Origin: VXLM01 sp965242665
GTDB taxonomy: Bacteria; Chloroflexota; Dehalococcoidia; Lucifugimonadales; VXLM01
NCBI GenBank assembly: GCA_965242665.1
Contig: OZ251484.1
Location: 1,488,001 to 1,552,000 of the forward strand
Length of the DNA stretch: 64,000 nucleotides
Reading direction: 5' to 3'
The notes under the pieces are model-generated. The model was given only the letters and a program-made list of their open reading frames with translations. It made no database searches and was not told the DNA's origin. Position 1 is the first letter of the stretch; every line of letters begins with the position of its first letter. Positions 23,651 through 32,642 of the stretch are shown piece after piece. A program made the position numbers and the translations under genes.

Positions 23651-24781
23651 TCAAGGTCCTCCGCGCCGCCGACGCCCCATAATCCTGTTGCGCTTGGCCC
23701 CTTCCGACCGGTTCTTCGCTAGTTCCGCGACTGACGGGTAGCGTCGTTTGGCGCGCTTACTCCCTGCCGACCGCTTCCCCCCAAGTGGATAAGGTTGTTT
23801 GAACGACTTGTTCCGCTCTCCGTCTTTTGTGAGCCTCCACCTGTAGGCGTCCAGGAAAAGTCCATCCACAATTCGTACAGTGTTCGGTGGACAAGGTATC
23901 TTGAAGTCCAGGTCAAGCTTGCCATCAAAAGTGAGAACCCAGCGATCCTTGTCCAAGGGGCGTCTGTCCACGATATACATCGTGTTAGGCGGATATGGCT
24001 GCTCGTACTGCTTGTCGCGTTTGCCGTTGGAGTCAAGTAGTCGGCCGGCGGCATCCAGGGAATGTCCATCCACAACCCACTTCGTGCCGCGCGGGCGCCC
24101 CCCGTACCCCTTGTGGCGCTTGCCGCTCTTGGTAAGTACATACCCAGCGGCGTCCACACGCATCCCATGTACAAACTCACGGGTTTGATTCTTGGGGGGT
24201 TGCACAGGAGGTTTTTTACCAGGTTCCCTCCCCTTGTCTACTAGATTGACGCCTTGCCTCCATAGAACCGTTGCCCGCAGGCAATCATCAACCGCGGATT
24301 CTGCCATCAGATCGAAGGAGGTTTTCAGTTTCTTGTCCATGAACCCCTTTTCGCACGCGTCGTAGATGTACCAGTGACGACCGTTTGTCACAGCGAGATA
24401 CTGCACTTCGGCTGCGAGGCAATAGCCGATACCCTGTATCGCCGCGTCTCGAAGGCGAAGGGTTTTCGATGGATTCCCAGTTTCTGGCATACCCTCTAGG
24501 GGTGTGCTTTCCACGGGGTCTGAGATCCTCTTTGCCTCTATCAGAACCGCAGGCTTCTGCTCACCGTCCTTGAAGAGGGCGTAGTCTACTTTACCGCGTC
24601 CTACCGAGTACTGGCGTCTCACCTGTGACAAGTCATCGGTAGCCCATCCCAACTCTCGAAGCAACGGGTCGATCAGAACGGAGCAGGTATTCGCCTCGTC
24701 CCACGTCCGCCCGTCGGGGTTAGCATTGATTTGCTCCCTGAGCTTCTCGATCTGTAACCACAGATTCTCCTCAACCGACAT
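23651..24781 (-). CDS. PD-(D/E)XK (HSDR_N-like) protein with four 34-residue repeats, paralogue 1
   Basis: Residues 1-165 match the N-terminal domain of type I restriction R subunits and related orphan proteins: LIDPLLRELGW, then KVDYALF (Asp), AVLIEAKRI (E-x-K), a Gln/Tyr helix and YLAVTNGRHWYIYD. This is a complete PD-(D/E)XK-like set. No helicase motor follows. Instead, after a basic linker, four repeats of about 34 residues run from about 205 to 345, with core V-D-G-x-x-L-D-A-x-G-x-x-L-x-x-x-G-K-R and ending P-Y-P-P-N-T. The tail is very basic (MGRRRRGG). The ATG at 24781 is chosen because the leader before it (GGGGG and a -10 box) is shared with the two paralogues. Confidence 0.72.
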   Translation of the reverse strand: MSVEENLWLQIEKLREQINANPDGRTWDEANTCSVLIDPLLRELGWATDDLSQVRRQYSVGRGKVDYALFKDGEQKPAVLIEAKRISDPVESTPLEGMPETGNPSKTLRLRDAAIQGIGYCLAAEVQYLAVTNGRHWYIYDACEKGFMDKKLKTSFDLMAESAVDDCLRATVLWRQGVNLVDKGREPGKKPPVQPPKNQTREFVHGMRVDAAGYVLTKSGKRHKGYGGRPRGTKWVVDGHSLDAAGRLLDSNGKRDKQYEQPYPPNTMYIVDRRPLDKDRWVLTFDGKLDLDFKIPCPPNTVRIVDGLFLDAYRWRLTKDGERNKSFKQPYPLGGKRSAGSKRAKRRYPSVAELAKNRSEGAKRNRIMGRRRRGGP

Positions 24782-24811
24782 TCCCGCAGACCCCCTTCTC
24801 ATCTCCTGCGC

Positions 24812-24817
24812 ATTCTA
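24812..24817 (-). promoter_or_regulatory. -10 box of paralogue 1 in shared leader
   Basis: On the minus strand TAGAAT is followed by GCGC, a purine-rich GGAGATGA, a GGGGG ribosome site, TCTGCGGGA and the ATG. The same order is found before paralogues 2 and 3. Confidence 0.55.
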
Positions 24818-24853
24818 CCACAGCCGCCCTCGCCGCTCCCGACTCACACAGTC

Positions 24854-25900
24854 TTATCGCCGCGGGCGTGGTGAGGGTTCATCTGTGGTGGAAGGATATA
24901 TCTTCCACGGATGAGTAGCTGGTTTGGAGTAAGGCTCAGGATAGCCACGAGCGCGCTGATGGCGCGTGTTCTGTTTGGTGAGTATGTAGCCGTCGGCATC
25001 CAGATAGTGTCCATCCTCAATCCGCACGGCACTAGGCGGATAGGGATTAGGTCTGCGTTTGTGGATCCGTTGGTCCGGCTCGCCACTGGCTGTGAGTACG
25101 AAGCCGTCGGCGTTCAGGAAACGCCCATCCACGATTCGCTTGGTGTTCGGCGGCAAGGGGTTCTTGAATTTCCCGTCTCGTCTGCCTTTGGGTGTGATTA
25201 CCCTCCCATCCTCGTTCACGGGATATCCATCCACGATTCGCTTCGTGCTCGGCGGGTACGGCTTCTTGTAGTTCTCGTCTCGTTCGCCGTCGGGGTTGAG
25301 AACGAAGCCGTCGGCGTCTAGATGATGTCCATCTACAACCCGTTTCGTGCCGGGAGGTTGTCCACGGTTCTCGTCCTTGGGCTTACTGTCTGGCTGTATC
25401 GTCCCCCTGGTTGCTGGGCCGCGCGGTTGCAACTCACGCGCCCTTAGACAATCCACAGCTGCAGTCGGAGACTTCAGATCAAATTCTACGACCCGCTTTT
25501 CGCTGAGCGGAACCTGCTTGTGCGTATCGTAGACTTCCCACCGCTGTCCGTCCGTCACAGCGAAGTGTGATATTGCCTGTGGAGCGCAGTACTCTAGTCC
25601 TTGGGCGGCCGCACGTTGGAGGTCTTCCGATAGTTTCTTGGCTTCGATTACCACAGCAGGCCTCTCTCGACCGTCGTTGAAGAGTGCATAATCTCCCCAT
25701 CTATCACTCCTACCAGGCACCTCCAGCTTATACTCGGGTTTCACCTGGGCCCGGTCCCCGGTGTCCCAACCCATCCCCTGCAACAACGGATCGATGAGCG
25801 CGTACCTGGTTGCCCACTCGCTTTTCGCAAGTTCCTCCCCATGATCATCGATACGCTTCTTGAGCGTCTCGATCAGTCCCTGTAGCTCCTTGACGTTCAT
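24854..25900 (-). CDS. PD-(D/E)XK (HSDR_N-like) protein with four 34-residue repeats, paralogue 2
   Basis: This 348-residue paralogue has ALIDPLLQGMGWDTGDRAQV, GDYALFNDG and PAVVIEAKKL for the nuclease-like core, then FAVTDGQRWEVYD. After a short linker four repeats follow, among them VDGHHLDADGFVLNPDGERD, VDGYPVNEDGRVITPKGRRD and VDGRFLNADGFVLTASGEPD, each ending in P-Y-P-P or P-L-P-P. The third carries a four-residue insert. The repeat cores of this copy are closest to the consensus. The ATG at 25900 has a GGGGGT site and a TACAAT box 31 nt upstream. It lies tail-to-head with paralogue 1, with the intergenic sequence also repeated. Confidence 0.72.
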   Translation of the reverse strand: MNVKELQGLIETLKKRIDDHGEELAKSEWATRYALIDPLLQGMGWDTGDRAQVKPEYKLEVPGRSDRWGDYALFNDGRERPAVVIEAKKLSEDLQRAAAQGLEYCAPQAISHFAVTDGQRWEVYDTHKQVPLSEKRVVEFDLKSPTAAVDCLRARELQPRGPATRGTIQPDSKPKDENRGQPPGTKRVVDGHHLDADGFVLNPDGERDENYKKPYPPSTKRIVDGYPVNEDGRVITPKGRRDGKFKNPLPPNTKRIVDGRFLNADGFVLTASGEPDQRIHKRRPNPYPPSAVRIEDGHYLDADGYILTKQNTRHQRARGYPEPYSKPATHPWKIYPSTTDEPSPRPRR

Positions 25901-25931
25901 TCCCGCAGAACCCCCTTGTCATCTCCCGCGC

Positions 25932-25937
25932 ATTGTA
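25932..25937 (-). promoter_or_regulatory. -10 box of paralogue 2 in shared leader
   Basis: TACAAT on the minus strand, 31 nt before the ATG, in the same leader as the paralogues. A second -10-like TAGAAT lies further upstream at 25983-25988. Confidence 0.55.
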
Positions 25938-26000
25938 CCACGCCGCTTCCGCAACCGCTACATCCTCCTCGCTCCCGCGCACATTCTACCACAGCCGCCC

Positions 26001-26819
26001 TCAGCGACGGCGGCCCCTCGGTCTGATTTCCTTGCCGTTGGCGTCAAAGAATTTTCCGTCCACGATTCGCGCCGTGCCAGGCGGGCAGGGGTACTCGAAA
26101 TTCGAGGATCGATTGCCCTTGTCTGTGAGCACCCAGCCTGCGGCGTTCAGGAACCTTCCATCTAGAATCCATCTCGTGCCGCGCGGACGGAGTTTCCTGA
26201 AGCCTTTGTTTTCCTTGCCGTTTTCTGGGGAGCGTACTTTGCCGTCAGCGTCCACGCGCCATCCATGCACAAACTCTATGTGCCAGGTGCTCCTCCACAG
26301 CTCCTTCGCTTGCATACAGTCTTTGATTGCCTTCTTGCCCTCCATCAGATCGAAGGATCTGATCTGTCTCTCTGCAGGTCCATATCCAAGCTTTCTGTCG
26401 TAAACATACCAGCGCAAGCCATCCGTCGCCGCGAAGTATCGTACTCCGTCGGTGCTGGAATAGTTCTCAGCCTGCAAAGCCGCTGCTAGTTCTTTTTTCA
26501 CATCGCGTTTCCCAGCCCCAAATAGGCTCTTGGCCTCTATCAGGAGGACCGGCTTCGTCTCTAGGAAGAATCCACGCCCATCGAGGTCGTCCCCGAAGAG
26601 AGCGTAGTCCGCTCTACCGTCCTTGGACTTGAGCGGATACTCTGGTCGTACTTGCGCCGGGTCCTCAGTGTCCCACCCCAGCTCCCGTAGCAATGGGTTG
26701 ACGAGTGCATACCGCGTCAAAGCCTCGCTCTCCTCAAGTCTGCTCCCATGATTGAGGATGCGCGCCTTGAGCGTCTCGATCAGTTCCCGCAGAGATTCGA
26801 CTTTAGCCTTCTTCAACAT
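26001..26819 (-). CDS. PD-(D/E)XK (HSDR_N-like) protein with about three 34-residue repeats, paralogue 3
   Basis: This 272-residue paralogue is the shortest. The core has ALVNPLLRELGWDTEDPAQV, RADYALFGDD, a ten-residue insert, then PVLLIEAKSLF and YFAATDGLRWYVYD. In the first motif the usual I-D-P is V-N-P. Only about two and a half repeats follow (VHGWRVDADGKVRSPENG, LDGRFLNAAGWVLTDKGN and a short VDGKFFDANGKEIRPRGRRR at the very end), so the C-terminus is truncated inside a repeat relative to the others. The ATG at 26819 follows the shared leader. Confidence 0.7.
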   Translation of the reverse strand: MLKKAKVESLRELIETLKARILNHGSRLEESEALTRYALVNPLLRELGWDTEDPAQVRPEYPLKSKDGRADYALFGDDLDGRGFFLETKPVLLIEAKSLFGAGKRDVKKELAAALQAENYSSTDGVRYFAATDGLRWYVYDRKLGYGPAERQIRSFDLMEGKKAIKDCMQAKELWRSTWHIEFVHGWRVDADGKVRSPENGKENKGFRKLRPRGTRWILDGRFLNAAGWVLTDKGNRSSNFEYPCPPGTARIVDGKFFDANGKEIRPRGRRR

Positions 26820-26849
26820 TCCCGCAGCACCCCTCTGTATCTTGCGCGC

Positions 26850-26855
26850 ATTGTA
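26850..26855 (-). promoter_or_regulatory. -10 box of paralogue 3 in shared leader
   Basis: TACAAT on the minus strand, 31 nt before the ATG. Leader order is as in paralogues 1 and 2. A TAGAAT follows upstream at 26901-26906, at the stop of the small membrane protein gene. Confidence 0.55.
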
Positions 26856-26906
26856 CCACCACGCTTCCGCATCCGCTACATCCCCTTCGCCCCCGCGCGC
26901 ATTCTA

Positions 26907-27098
26907 TCACGGCCGGCCTCGCCGCTCCTGATCCTCGTAATCCCCCGACGTGGGAATGAACAGCCCGCGAAACAGGTACAATAGGAAGACGATGATCACC
27001 CCAATGCCGCCGATGGTAACGTTCAGTGTGAACACCCCAACGCAGAACATCGCGATTGCGAGTACGAACAACCCCACGAAGACCCAATAGCGCTTCAT
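26907..27098 (-). CDS. 63-residue two-span membrane protein
   Basis: ATG at 27098 with GGAGGG 6 nt upstream. Two hydrophobic stretches (YWVFVGLFVLAIAMFCVGVF and GGIGVIIVFLLYLFRGLF) are followed by a short charged tail (GDYEDQERRGRP). No family is recognised. It is the first gene of the minus-strand set with the three PD-(D/E)XK paralogues. The -10-like box at its stop codon matches the ones between the paralogues. It could be a membrane partner of that set; this is inference from position. Confidence 0.65.
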   Translation of the reverse strand: MKRYWVFVGLFVLAIAMFCVGVFTLNVTIGGIGVIIVFLLYLFRGLFIPTSGDYEDQERRGRP

Positions 27099-27229
27099 GC
27101 CGTCCCTCCATGCCAAAGACATGCTGGAATCATACACCCTTGCGCGCCAAATGCGCCGCCTGCGGGGTAGCAAGCGGCCGCGAAATAGCATAGAGTAAAC
27201 CCTGCAACCCCCAGGAGCGTGAAACGCCG

Positions 27230-28630
27230 ATGGACGATACCGCCAGAATCCAAGAAGAGATCGACCGGCTGAACGAAGAGACCGGCGGCGCAATCCGCCG
27301 CTACGGATTCGACTTCGACCGCCCGCAGATAGAAGCCTTCCTCCGCAGCCGCACGGTCGACGAGACCATCGACGCACTCCGCCAGCTGGCGGAGTGGCAG
27401 CAAGTCGTCAACCGCCAAAACCACGACGGCGTAACCCTCACTCCCGCCCTCGCGGACTTCCTCGCAGGCCCCGGCGCCGTTGGTGAAAAGCTGGCGCACC
27501 TCGAACGACTGCGCCAACGCACGCGCAACGGCGAATTCGACCGCGCCAACACCATCCAACGCGACCTCGAATACCACCGCTACAACTGGGCCTACCGCGA
27601 AGAAATCTCGGACGCATCCACCCGTCCCGCAAACGGCCCCTACGACGAGTTCGCGGCCCTGCCCACCCTTCCCCCGCAAACCTGCGAACCATTCGTCCTC
27701 GATGGGCAGCATCTGGTCGAGGCTCGCCGCGCGGCATTCGAGGCATACACCCTCCTGCGATTCCTCCAAGAATTCGCATCCTGCACGTCCCGCCCCATCC
27801 TCCTCGTCGGAAACGACCGATACGGACGACAATGGGGCGTCGAACCCCTAGAAGACCGCCTGAGCCGCAGCTTCACCATCCTCTATCCCCGCGTCCCCTC
27901 TCACAAATCGACCCGCCTGACCGTCCCCAACCAAATCGAAAACACCGGCGTCCGCTCCGGATTCGACCGCCAAACGATTCGCCTCCTCAGCGAACGAATG
28001 CCGCACGTCATCATCGTCGACGCCAGGAACGTGGGACAAGGAAAAGACCGCGCACTCATGCGGATGTCCCGCGGATGCCGCGACTACGCAAACTGGTTCA
28101 TCGCCTTCAACGACCTGCGCGCAGACGGCGACGCCTCGAAATACGAACACAAGATGCCGCACCCCCCAAATCACTACCCCGAACTAAAGCGATGGTTCGA
28201 GTTCGTCCAAGTACAACGAAAGATACGCCCATGGATCCAGCCGGGCGACACATACTCCATGACGATGTGGGCCCCAAAGTTCACCGACGAGACCGTCCTC
28301 GGAGACTTCAAGGTGAAGACCAGACCCGTCGAGTACGGCTCCGACGATCCCCAGGTCGTCCTAGCCAACCCGCTCGTCTACCGCACAGACCAAGACGAGC
28401 CCAACCTCCATGAGAACTTGCGCGGCAACCGCCCGTACTACTTCGACGGGCCCGAGCGCCACGTCCGCGCAAAGTTGCAGTTCGGGTTCGGAGAGCACGG
28501 CCTGGAGTCCAGGGTAGAGGGGAACACCACGGACGAGTTCGTCGAGGCCGTCCAACAGTTCATTCGGCAAGAGGTCGCGCGGTTGGCGGAAATGGAACCG
28601 CAGCTTATTGAGGATGCAGCCGTCCAATGA
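27230..28630 (+). CDS. Unrecognised 466-residue protein
   Basis: I do not recognise a family. The N-terminal third is helical and charged (ARIQEEIDRLNEETGGAIR, TIDALRQLAEWQQVV, HLERLRQRTRNGEFD). The central part is alpha/beta with buried strands (RPILLVGNDRYGRQ, HVIIVDARNVGQGKDRAL, WFIAFNDLRADGD). The last third has WIQPGDTYSMTMWAP and GNRPYYFDGPE. There is no signal peptide and no membrane span, so it is probably cytosolic. It diverges from the small membrane protein of the PD-(D/E)XK set and lies 205 nt before the ABC operon. The GTG-AAAC-GCCG leader has a weak site (GGAGCG). Confidence 0.7.
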   Translation: MDDTARIQEEIDRLNEETGGAIRRYGFDFDRPQIEAFLRSRTVDETIDALRQLAEWQQVVNRQNHDGVTLTPALADFLAGPGAVGEKLAHLERLRQRTRNGEFDRANTIQRDLEYHRYNWAYREEISDASTRPANGPYDEFAALPTLPPQTCEPFVLDGQHLVEARRAAFEAYTLLRFLQEFASCTSRPILLVGNDRYGRQWGVEPLEDRLSRSFTILYPRVPSHKSTRLTVPNQIENTGVRSGFDRQTIRLLSERMPHVIIVDARNVGQGKDRALMRMSRGCRDYANWFIAFNDLRADGDASKYEHKMPHPPNHYPELKRWFEFVQVQRKIRPWIQPGDTYSMTMWAPKFTDETVLGDFKVKTRPVEYGSDDPQVVLANPLVYRTDQDEPNLHENLRGNRPYYFDGPERHVRAKLQFGFGEHGLESRVEGNTTDEFVEAVQQFIRQEVARLAEMEPQLIEDAAVQ

Positions 28631-28655
28631 TGCCAGTCCGTTCCCTGTTTTGGGT

Positions 28656-28661
28656 ATAATG
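28656..28661 (+). promoter_or_regulatory. -10 box upstream of the MacB-like operon
   Basis: A perfect TATAAT (within GGGTATAATGAGG) lies 174 nt before the first permease. No clear -35 was found. It probably gives a long leader for the four-gene ABC operon. Confidence 0.4.
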
Positions 28662-28835
28662 AGGCGAGACAATACAGCCTGCACCCAGAAACCATCGTCC
28701 GCGTGCGGACGCGCACTCTCTCGCAAGGGCATTCCCCACGCCGTCTCGCAAGGAACGCGCGGCGAGAGCCTGCCCCCGCCCACTCCCGCTGCAGGACACT
28801 CCCAAAATCTCCGAACGGCCGCCCCGCTGCAATAG

Positions 28836-31800
28836 ATGCGCAAACTAACGAACGCACGCCTCGTATCCAATCGCCTCCTGGACGAGTGGAAGCTGCTCTC
28901 GAGCGTCTTCATCGGCATCCTCGTCGCCGTCGCAATCAGCGTCGCATCCACCGCATACCTCACCGCCCTCGAACAACTCGCGTTCCGCGTATCCCTCAAC
29001 CAAATATCGGCCCCCCTCCTCAACCTCACGGTATTCACCAAGCGCATCCCCCTAACCCGCAGCGCCATCGAACGCATGGACGACGTCATGACATCGTCCT
29101 CCACAACCCATATCGAAGACCTCTACGTCGGCCACGAAACCTACATCAAGGGCGCCTCCTCGATCGTCGGCATGGACGGCGCGCCCCTCCCCCCCGTCGG
29201 CGGCGCGGAGTCGACCACGCAGGTACTCGAAGGCTTCTTCCACTCACTCAGCAGCGTCGAAGACCACGCAGAATTCGTCGACGGACGCGCCCCCAGCTCA
29301 TCCCCCGTCGAAACGCCGTCCGGCGCCGCCGTCGAAGCAATGATATCCGAGCAAGTGGCCGAGGAGTCGAAACTCGGACCGGGAGACTCCGTCGTGGTCG
29401 CTCGGGACGTGTTCACACAGACGAGGATCACCGCCAACATCGTCGGCGTCTTTCGAGCGGACGACCTCCGAGACGACTACTGGAGCACCGCCGCCATCGT
29501 CCTAACGTCCCAATCAGCCGCCGCACAGGGCGGCGCAGAAGCAGGATTCCCCCCGCCAGACGGCGTCGTATGGGACCCAAACCAAGACCTCGCCATCGGC
29601 CTATTCGTCCACACGGACATCCTGACAGACGTCGTCGGCCCAGCTGCCTCCCGATCCCTAACCAACCCCATCATCTTCGGCAAGATCGACAAGGCAAGAC
29701 TCGGCTCCTGGACTGCGTCTACCTTCGTAGAACGCCTCGACCTCCTCGAAAATGACATCCTCGACGCAATGCCAGGATCCACCGTGAGCTCCGGCGCGCT
29801 GCGCGGCCTGATAGACAACGTCGGACGACGCGCGTTCTTCTCCAGGATACCCCTCCTGCTATTGCAAACCGTCATGGTCGTAACCGTCATGTTCTACATG
29901 ACCATGATGATCTCCTACCTCGCCAGAAGCCGAGAACGCGACGCCGCGCTGATGCGAACCCGCGGCGTTGGAATCGCAGACCTCATCAGACTCTACGCAA
30001 TAGAAGGCGCAGTGATGGCGGCGGCCGCACTCGTCATCGGCTCCCCAATCGCCCTCGGGGCGATCGCCCTGCTCGGACTCGTCCCTCCCTTCCGAGCAAC
30101 CACAGGCGGCGAGCTCCTCCTCGTCAGTCCAGACCCGCTCGCCTTCGGCATCGGCGCGTCCGTCGCCCTCGCCTGCCTGCTGCTGTACGTCCTGTTCGGA
30201 GCGGCCGGCGCCCGAAGCGGCCTGCTGGCGCAAAAGATGCGAGCCGCCCGGCCGGCAACCATGTCCTTCTTCCATCGCCGCTATCTGGACATAGGACTCG
30301 TCAGCATCGGAGGACTCGTGTTTTGGGAGCTCCAAAACAGAGAACAGATCGTGTCGAGCGGTCTATTCACCGAGCTCCAGGTAAACGAAATTCTCCTGTT
30401 CGGCCCCATCCTGTTCTTGGTCGTCGTAGCCCTGTTCTTCATGCGCTTCTTCCCCCTCCTCGTCCGCTACATCGCCGGCGAATCCACCGCACTCACCCAC
30501 ATCCTCGCGGCCCTGTCAGTCTGCGGACTCACAGTCGGCATCCTCTACCTCGCGTTCTGGGACAGCCAAGAATCCGCCTCCTACCTGCCCGCGGTCGTCG
30601 TGTTGGCTGTAGGCTGTGCATACTACCTAACGAACCGCTTCCGAAGCAGCGCATGGTGGTGGCTCGGCATCGCCGCCCAAACGGCATTGGTCGCCGCTTA
30701 CGTCCTCACCGCGGACGGCATCCACCCCGACCGCGGCCTCCTGTTCGCCGCAGAGGCAGGCCTCCTCTCCATCGTGCCCGCCCAAATGCTATACCGCCTC
30801 CTATCTCTCGTCACCCGATCCGCCCCGGTATGGCTCTCCATCAGCCTTTGGCACATGGCGCGCAACCCCCTCCAATACACATGGCTCGTCCTCCTCCTAG
30901 TCCTGGTAACCGGACTCTGCATCTTCGCCACCACCGTGGGAGGAACCCTCACTCGCAGCCAAGAAGACCAGGTGCAGTTCGACACCCCGACCGACATGCG
31001 CATCCAAGGCCGCCCGCTGTTCATGAGCGATGGACTCCGCGAAATGCGCGATCGTTTCGTCGATACCCCGGCGGTCTCGCATGGCGCGTTGGGGCACCGC
31101 GCCGGCGCATCGATCGGCTCCACCTCCGTGCAGCTGCTCGCGCTCGAACCCGACAGATTCGCAGAAGTCGGGTGGTTCAGAGAAGACTTCGCAGACACGA
31201 CACTCGAAGAGCTCATGGCCCGAATAACCGTGCGCCCCCCAGACGATTCGATAACCCTCCCTCCAGAAGCGCAAAGCATCGGCCTCTGGCTGAAGCCCCT
31301 GGAGTTTCAGCCCCTCATCTCCGTATGGGTCGTCGTTCGAGACGCCAACGGTGAAGTGCGCACCATCTCGCTTGGCGAAGCCGGAGAAACCAACTGGCAC
31401 AAGGCAAGCAACTCATTGCCCGAAGACTTGGCACGCCCTCTGGACTTGCTGGCAGTCACCCTCTACGAGCCCGGCGCTGCGACGCAGAACGAAGGCGGCG
31501 GAACCCCCGGCACCATCATATTCGACGACATCCACGTCACCCTCCCAGACGGCTCCGACCGACTCCTCGAAGGCTTCGAAGGCGAAAACGTCTGGTCGCC
31601 AATTCCCACAAGCGCCCTGGGGTCCGACGTCCTGTACCCCACCCCGGACAATCCGTTCTCCGGCGCCCGCTCCGGCCAATTCACCTTTGGAACGGACAGA
31701 AACCGCTCCATACGCGGGATATACTACACCAAGGGCGGCGGCGTGATACCCGTCATCATCAGCCAAGGAGCCGCCGACGTTACCGGACTCCGCCAAGGTA

Positions 31801-32534
31801 TGGCCCAGGTCGTCAACGTATCCGGCTGGCAGGTGCCCATCGAAATCGCCGCAGTGATCGACCTATTCCCTACTCTCGACACCACGAGCTCCGGATTCCT
31901 GATAGCCGACATGGAAGCCCTACTCACGTTCATGAACATCATGAGCCAGCTGTCCACCGTCGAGCCCAACGAACTACACCTCCAAAAGTCCGGCCTCGCC
32001 CCAGGCATCATCGAAGATATCTCCAAAGACCTCTCAGCCATTCTCCTAAAGGTCAGCGACCGCACAGCGCAACTCGAAGAAATACGCCTCGACCCGCTCC
32101 AAAACACCGGGTGGAGGGCGCTCGTCCTCGTTGCCCTAGTAGTCGCCGCGCTCTCCGCAGTATTCGGCTACGTCGCATACATGCTCCTAGTCGGAGAGCA
32201 GAGCCAGCACGAGACGGGGTTCCTACAGTCCCTCGGGCTTTCGCGGCTTCAGCTGCTCGGACTGCTCTGCTTCGAGCACCTGACGGTCGTCGCACTGGGA
32301 CTGGGCGTCGGAACGTGGGCGGGTTTCCAAATGAGCCGGCTCATGGTCGCCCCATTGGCAGTCTCCGACATCGGACAGCCCATCGTCCCCCCGTTCATCC
32401 TCATCACCGACTGGTCGATGATGATCCCAACATATGCCGCCATCCTCGCCGTCTTCGTCTCCACGCTGTTCGTTCTCTACCGTTCCATCGGAAGGACGAA
32501 TCTGTTCGAGCTGGCAAGGGGCGTCGAGGCCTAA
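28836..32534 (+). CDS. FtsX/MacB-like ABC permease (very large), first
   Basis: The 1232-residue membrane protein has one span near the N-terminus (SSVFIGILVAVAISVAS), a large extracytoplasmic region, an FtsX-type three-span block (about residues 345-470; LLLLQTVMVVTVMFYMTMMI, MRTRGVGIADLIRLYAIEG), further spans in the middle, a second extracytoplasmic part (including the jelly-roll-like IIFDDIHVTLPDGSDRLLEG) and a C-terminal FtsX block (WRALVLVALVVAALSAVFGY, LQSLGLSRLQLLGLL). Two FtsX domains in one chain are typical of LolCDE/MacB-like exporters in Chloroflexota and Actinobacteria. It should pair with the second permease and the two ATPases downstream. The substrate is unknown. The ribosome site before the ATG is weak. 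Confidence 0.85.
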   Translation: MRKLTNARLVSNRLLDEWKLLSSVFIGILVAVAISVASTAYLTALEQLAFRVSLNQISAPLLNLTVFTKRIPLTRSAIERMDDVMTSSSTTHIEDLYVGHETYIKGASSIVGMDGAPLPPVGGAESTTQVLEGFFHSLSSVEDHAEFVDGRAPSSSPVETPSGAAVEAMISEQVAEESKLGPGDSVVVARDVFTQTRITANIVGVFRADDLRDDYWSTAAIVLTSQSAAAQGGAEAGFPPPDGVVWDPNQDLAIGLFVHTDILTDVVGPAASRSLTNPIIFGKIDKARLGSWTASTFVERLDLLENDILDAMPGSTVSSGALRGLIDNVGRRAFFSRIPLLLLQTVMVVTVMFYMTMMISYLARSRERDAALMRTRGVGIADLIRLYAIEGAVMAAAALVIGSPIALGAIALLGLVPPFRATTGGELLLVSPDPLAFGIGASVALACLLLYVLFGAAGARSGLLAQKMRAARPATMSFFHRRYLDIGLVSIGGLVFWELQNREQIVSSGLFTELQVNEILLFGPILFLVVVALFFMRFFPLLVRYIAGESTALTHILAALSVCGLTVGILYLAFWDSQESASYLPAVVVLAVGCAYYLTNRFRSSAWWWLGIAAQTALVAAYVLTADGIHPDRGLLFAAEAGLLSIVPAQMLYRLLSLVTRSAPVWLSISLWHMARNPLQYTWLVLLLVLVTGLCIFATTVGGTLTRSQEDQVQFDTPTDMRIQGRPLFMSDGLREMRDRFVDTPAVSHGALGHRAGASIGSTSVQLLALEPDRFAEVGWFREDFADTTLEELMARITVRPPDDSITLPPEAQSIGLWLKPLEFQPLISVWVVVRDANGEVRTISLGEAGETNWHKASNSLPEDLARPLDLLAVTLYEPGAATQNEGGGTPGTIIFDDIHVTLPDGSDRLLEGFEGENVWSPIPTSALGSDVLYPTPDNPFSGARSGQFTFGTDRNRSIRGIYYTKGGGVIPVIISQGAADVTGLRQGMAQVVNVSGWQVPIEIAAVIDLFPTLDTTSSGFLIADMEALLTFMNIMSQLSTVEPNELHLQKSGLAPGIIEDISKDLSAILLKVSDRTAQLEEIRLDPLQNTGWRALVLVALVVAALSAVFGYVAYMLLVGEQSQHETGFLQSLGLSRLQLLGLLCFEHLTVVALGLGVGTWAGFQMSRLMVAPLAVSDIGQPIVPPFILITDWSMMIPTYAAILAVFVSTLFVLYRSIGRTNLFELARGVEA

Positions 32535-32642
32535 CCCCAGGGACGAAGAGCAACCAACGGAGCCAAGCAACGTTCTTTATATCCATGGAGAGTTTGGGCT
32601 ACAATTCAAAGTACGGAGGTGGCCCGCATTGAGGAATCTGGA

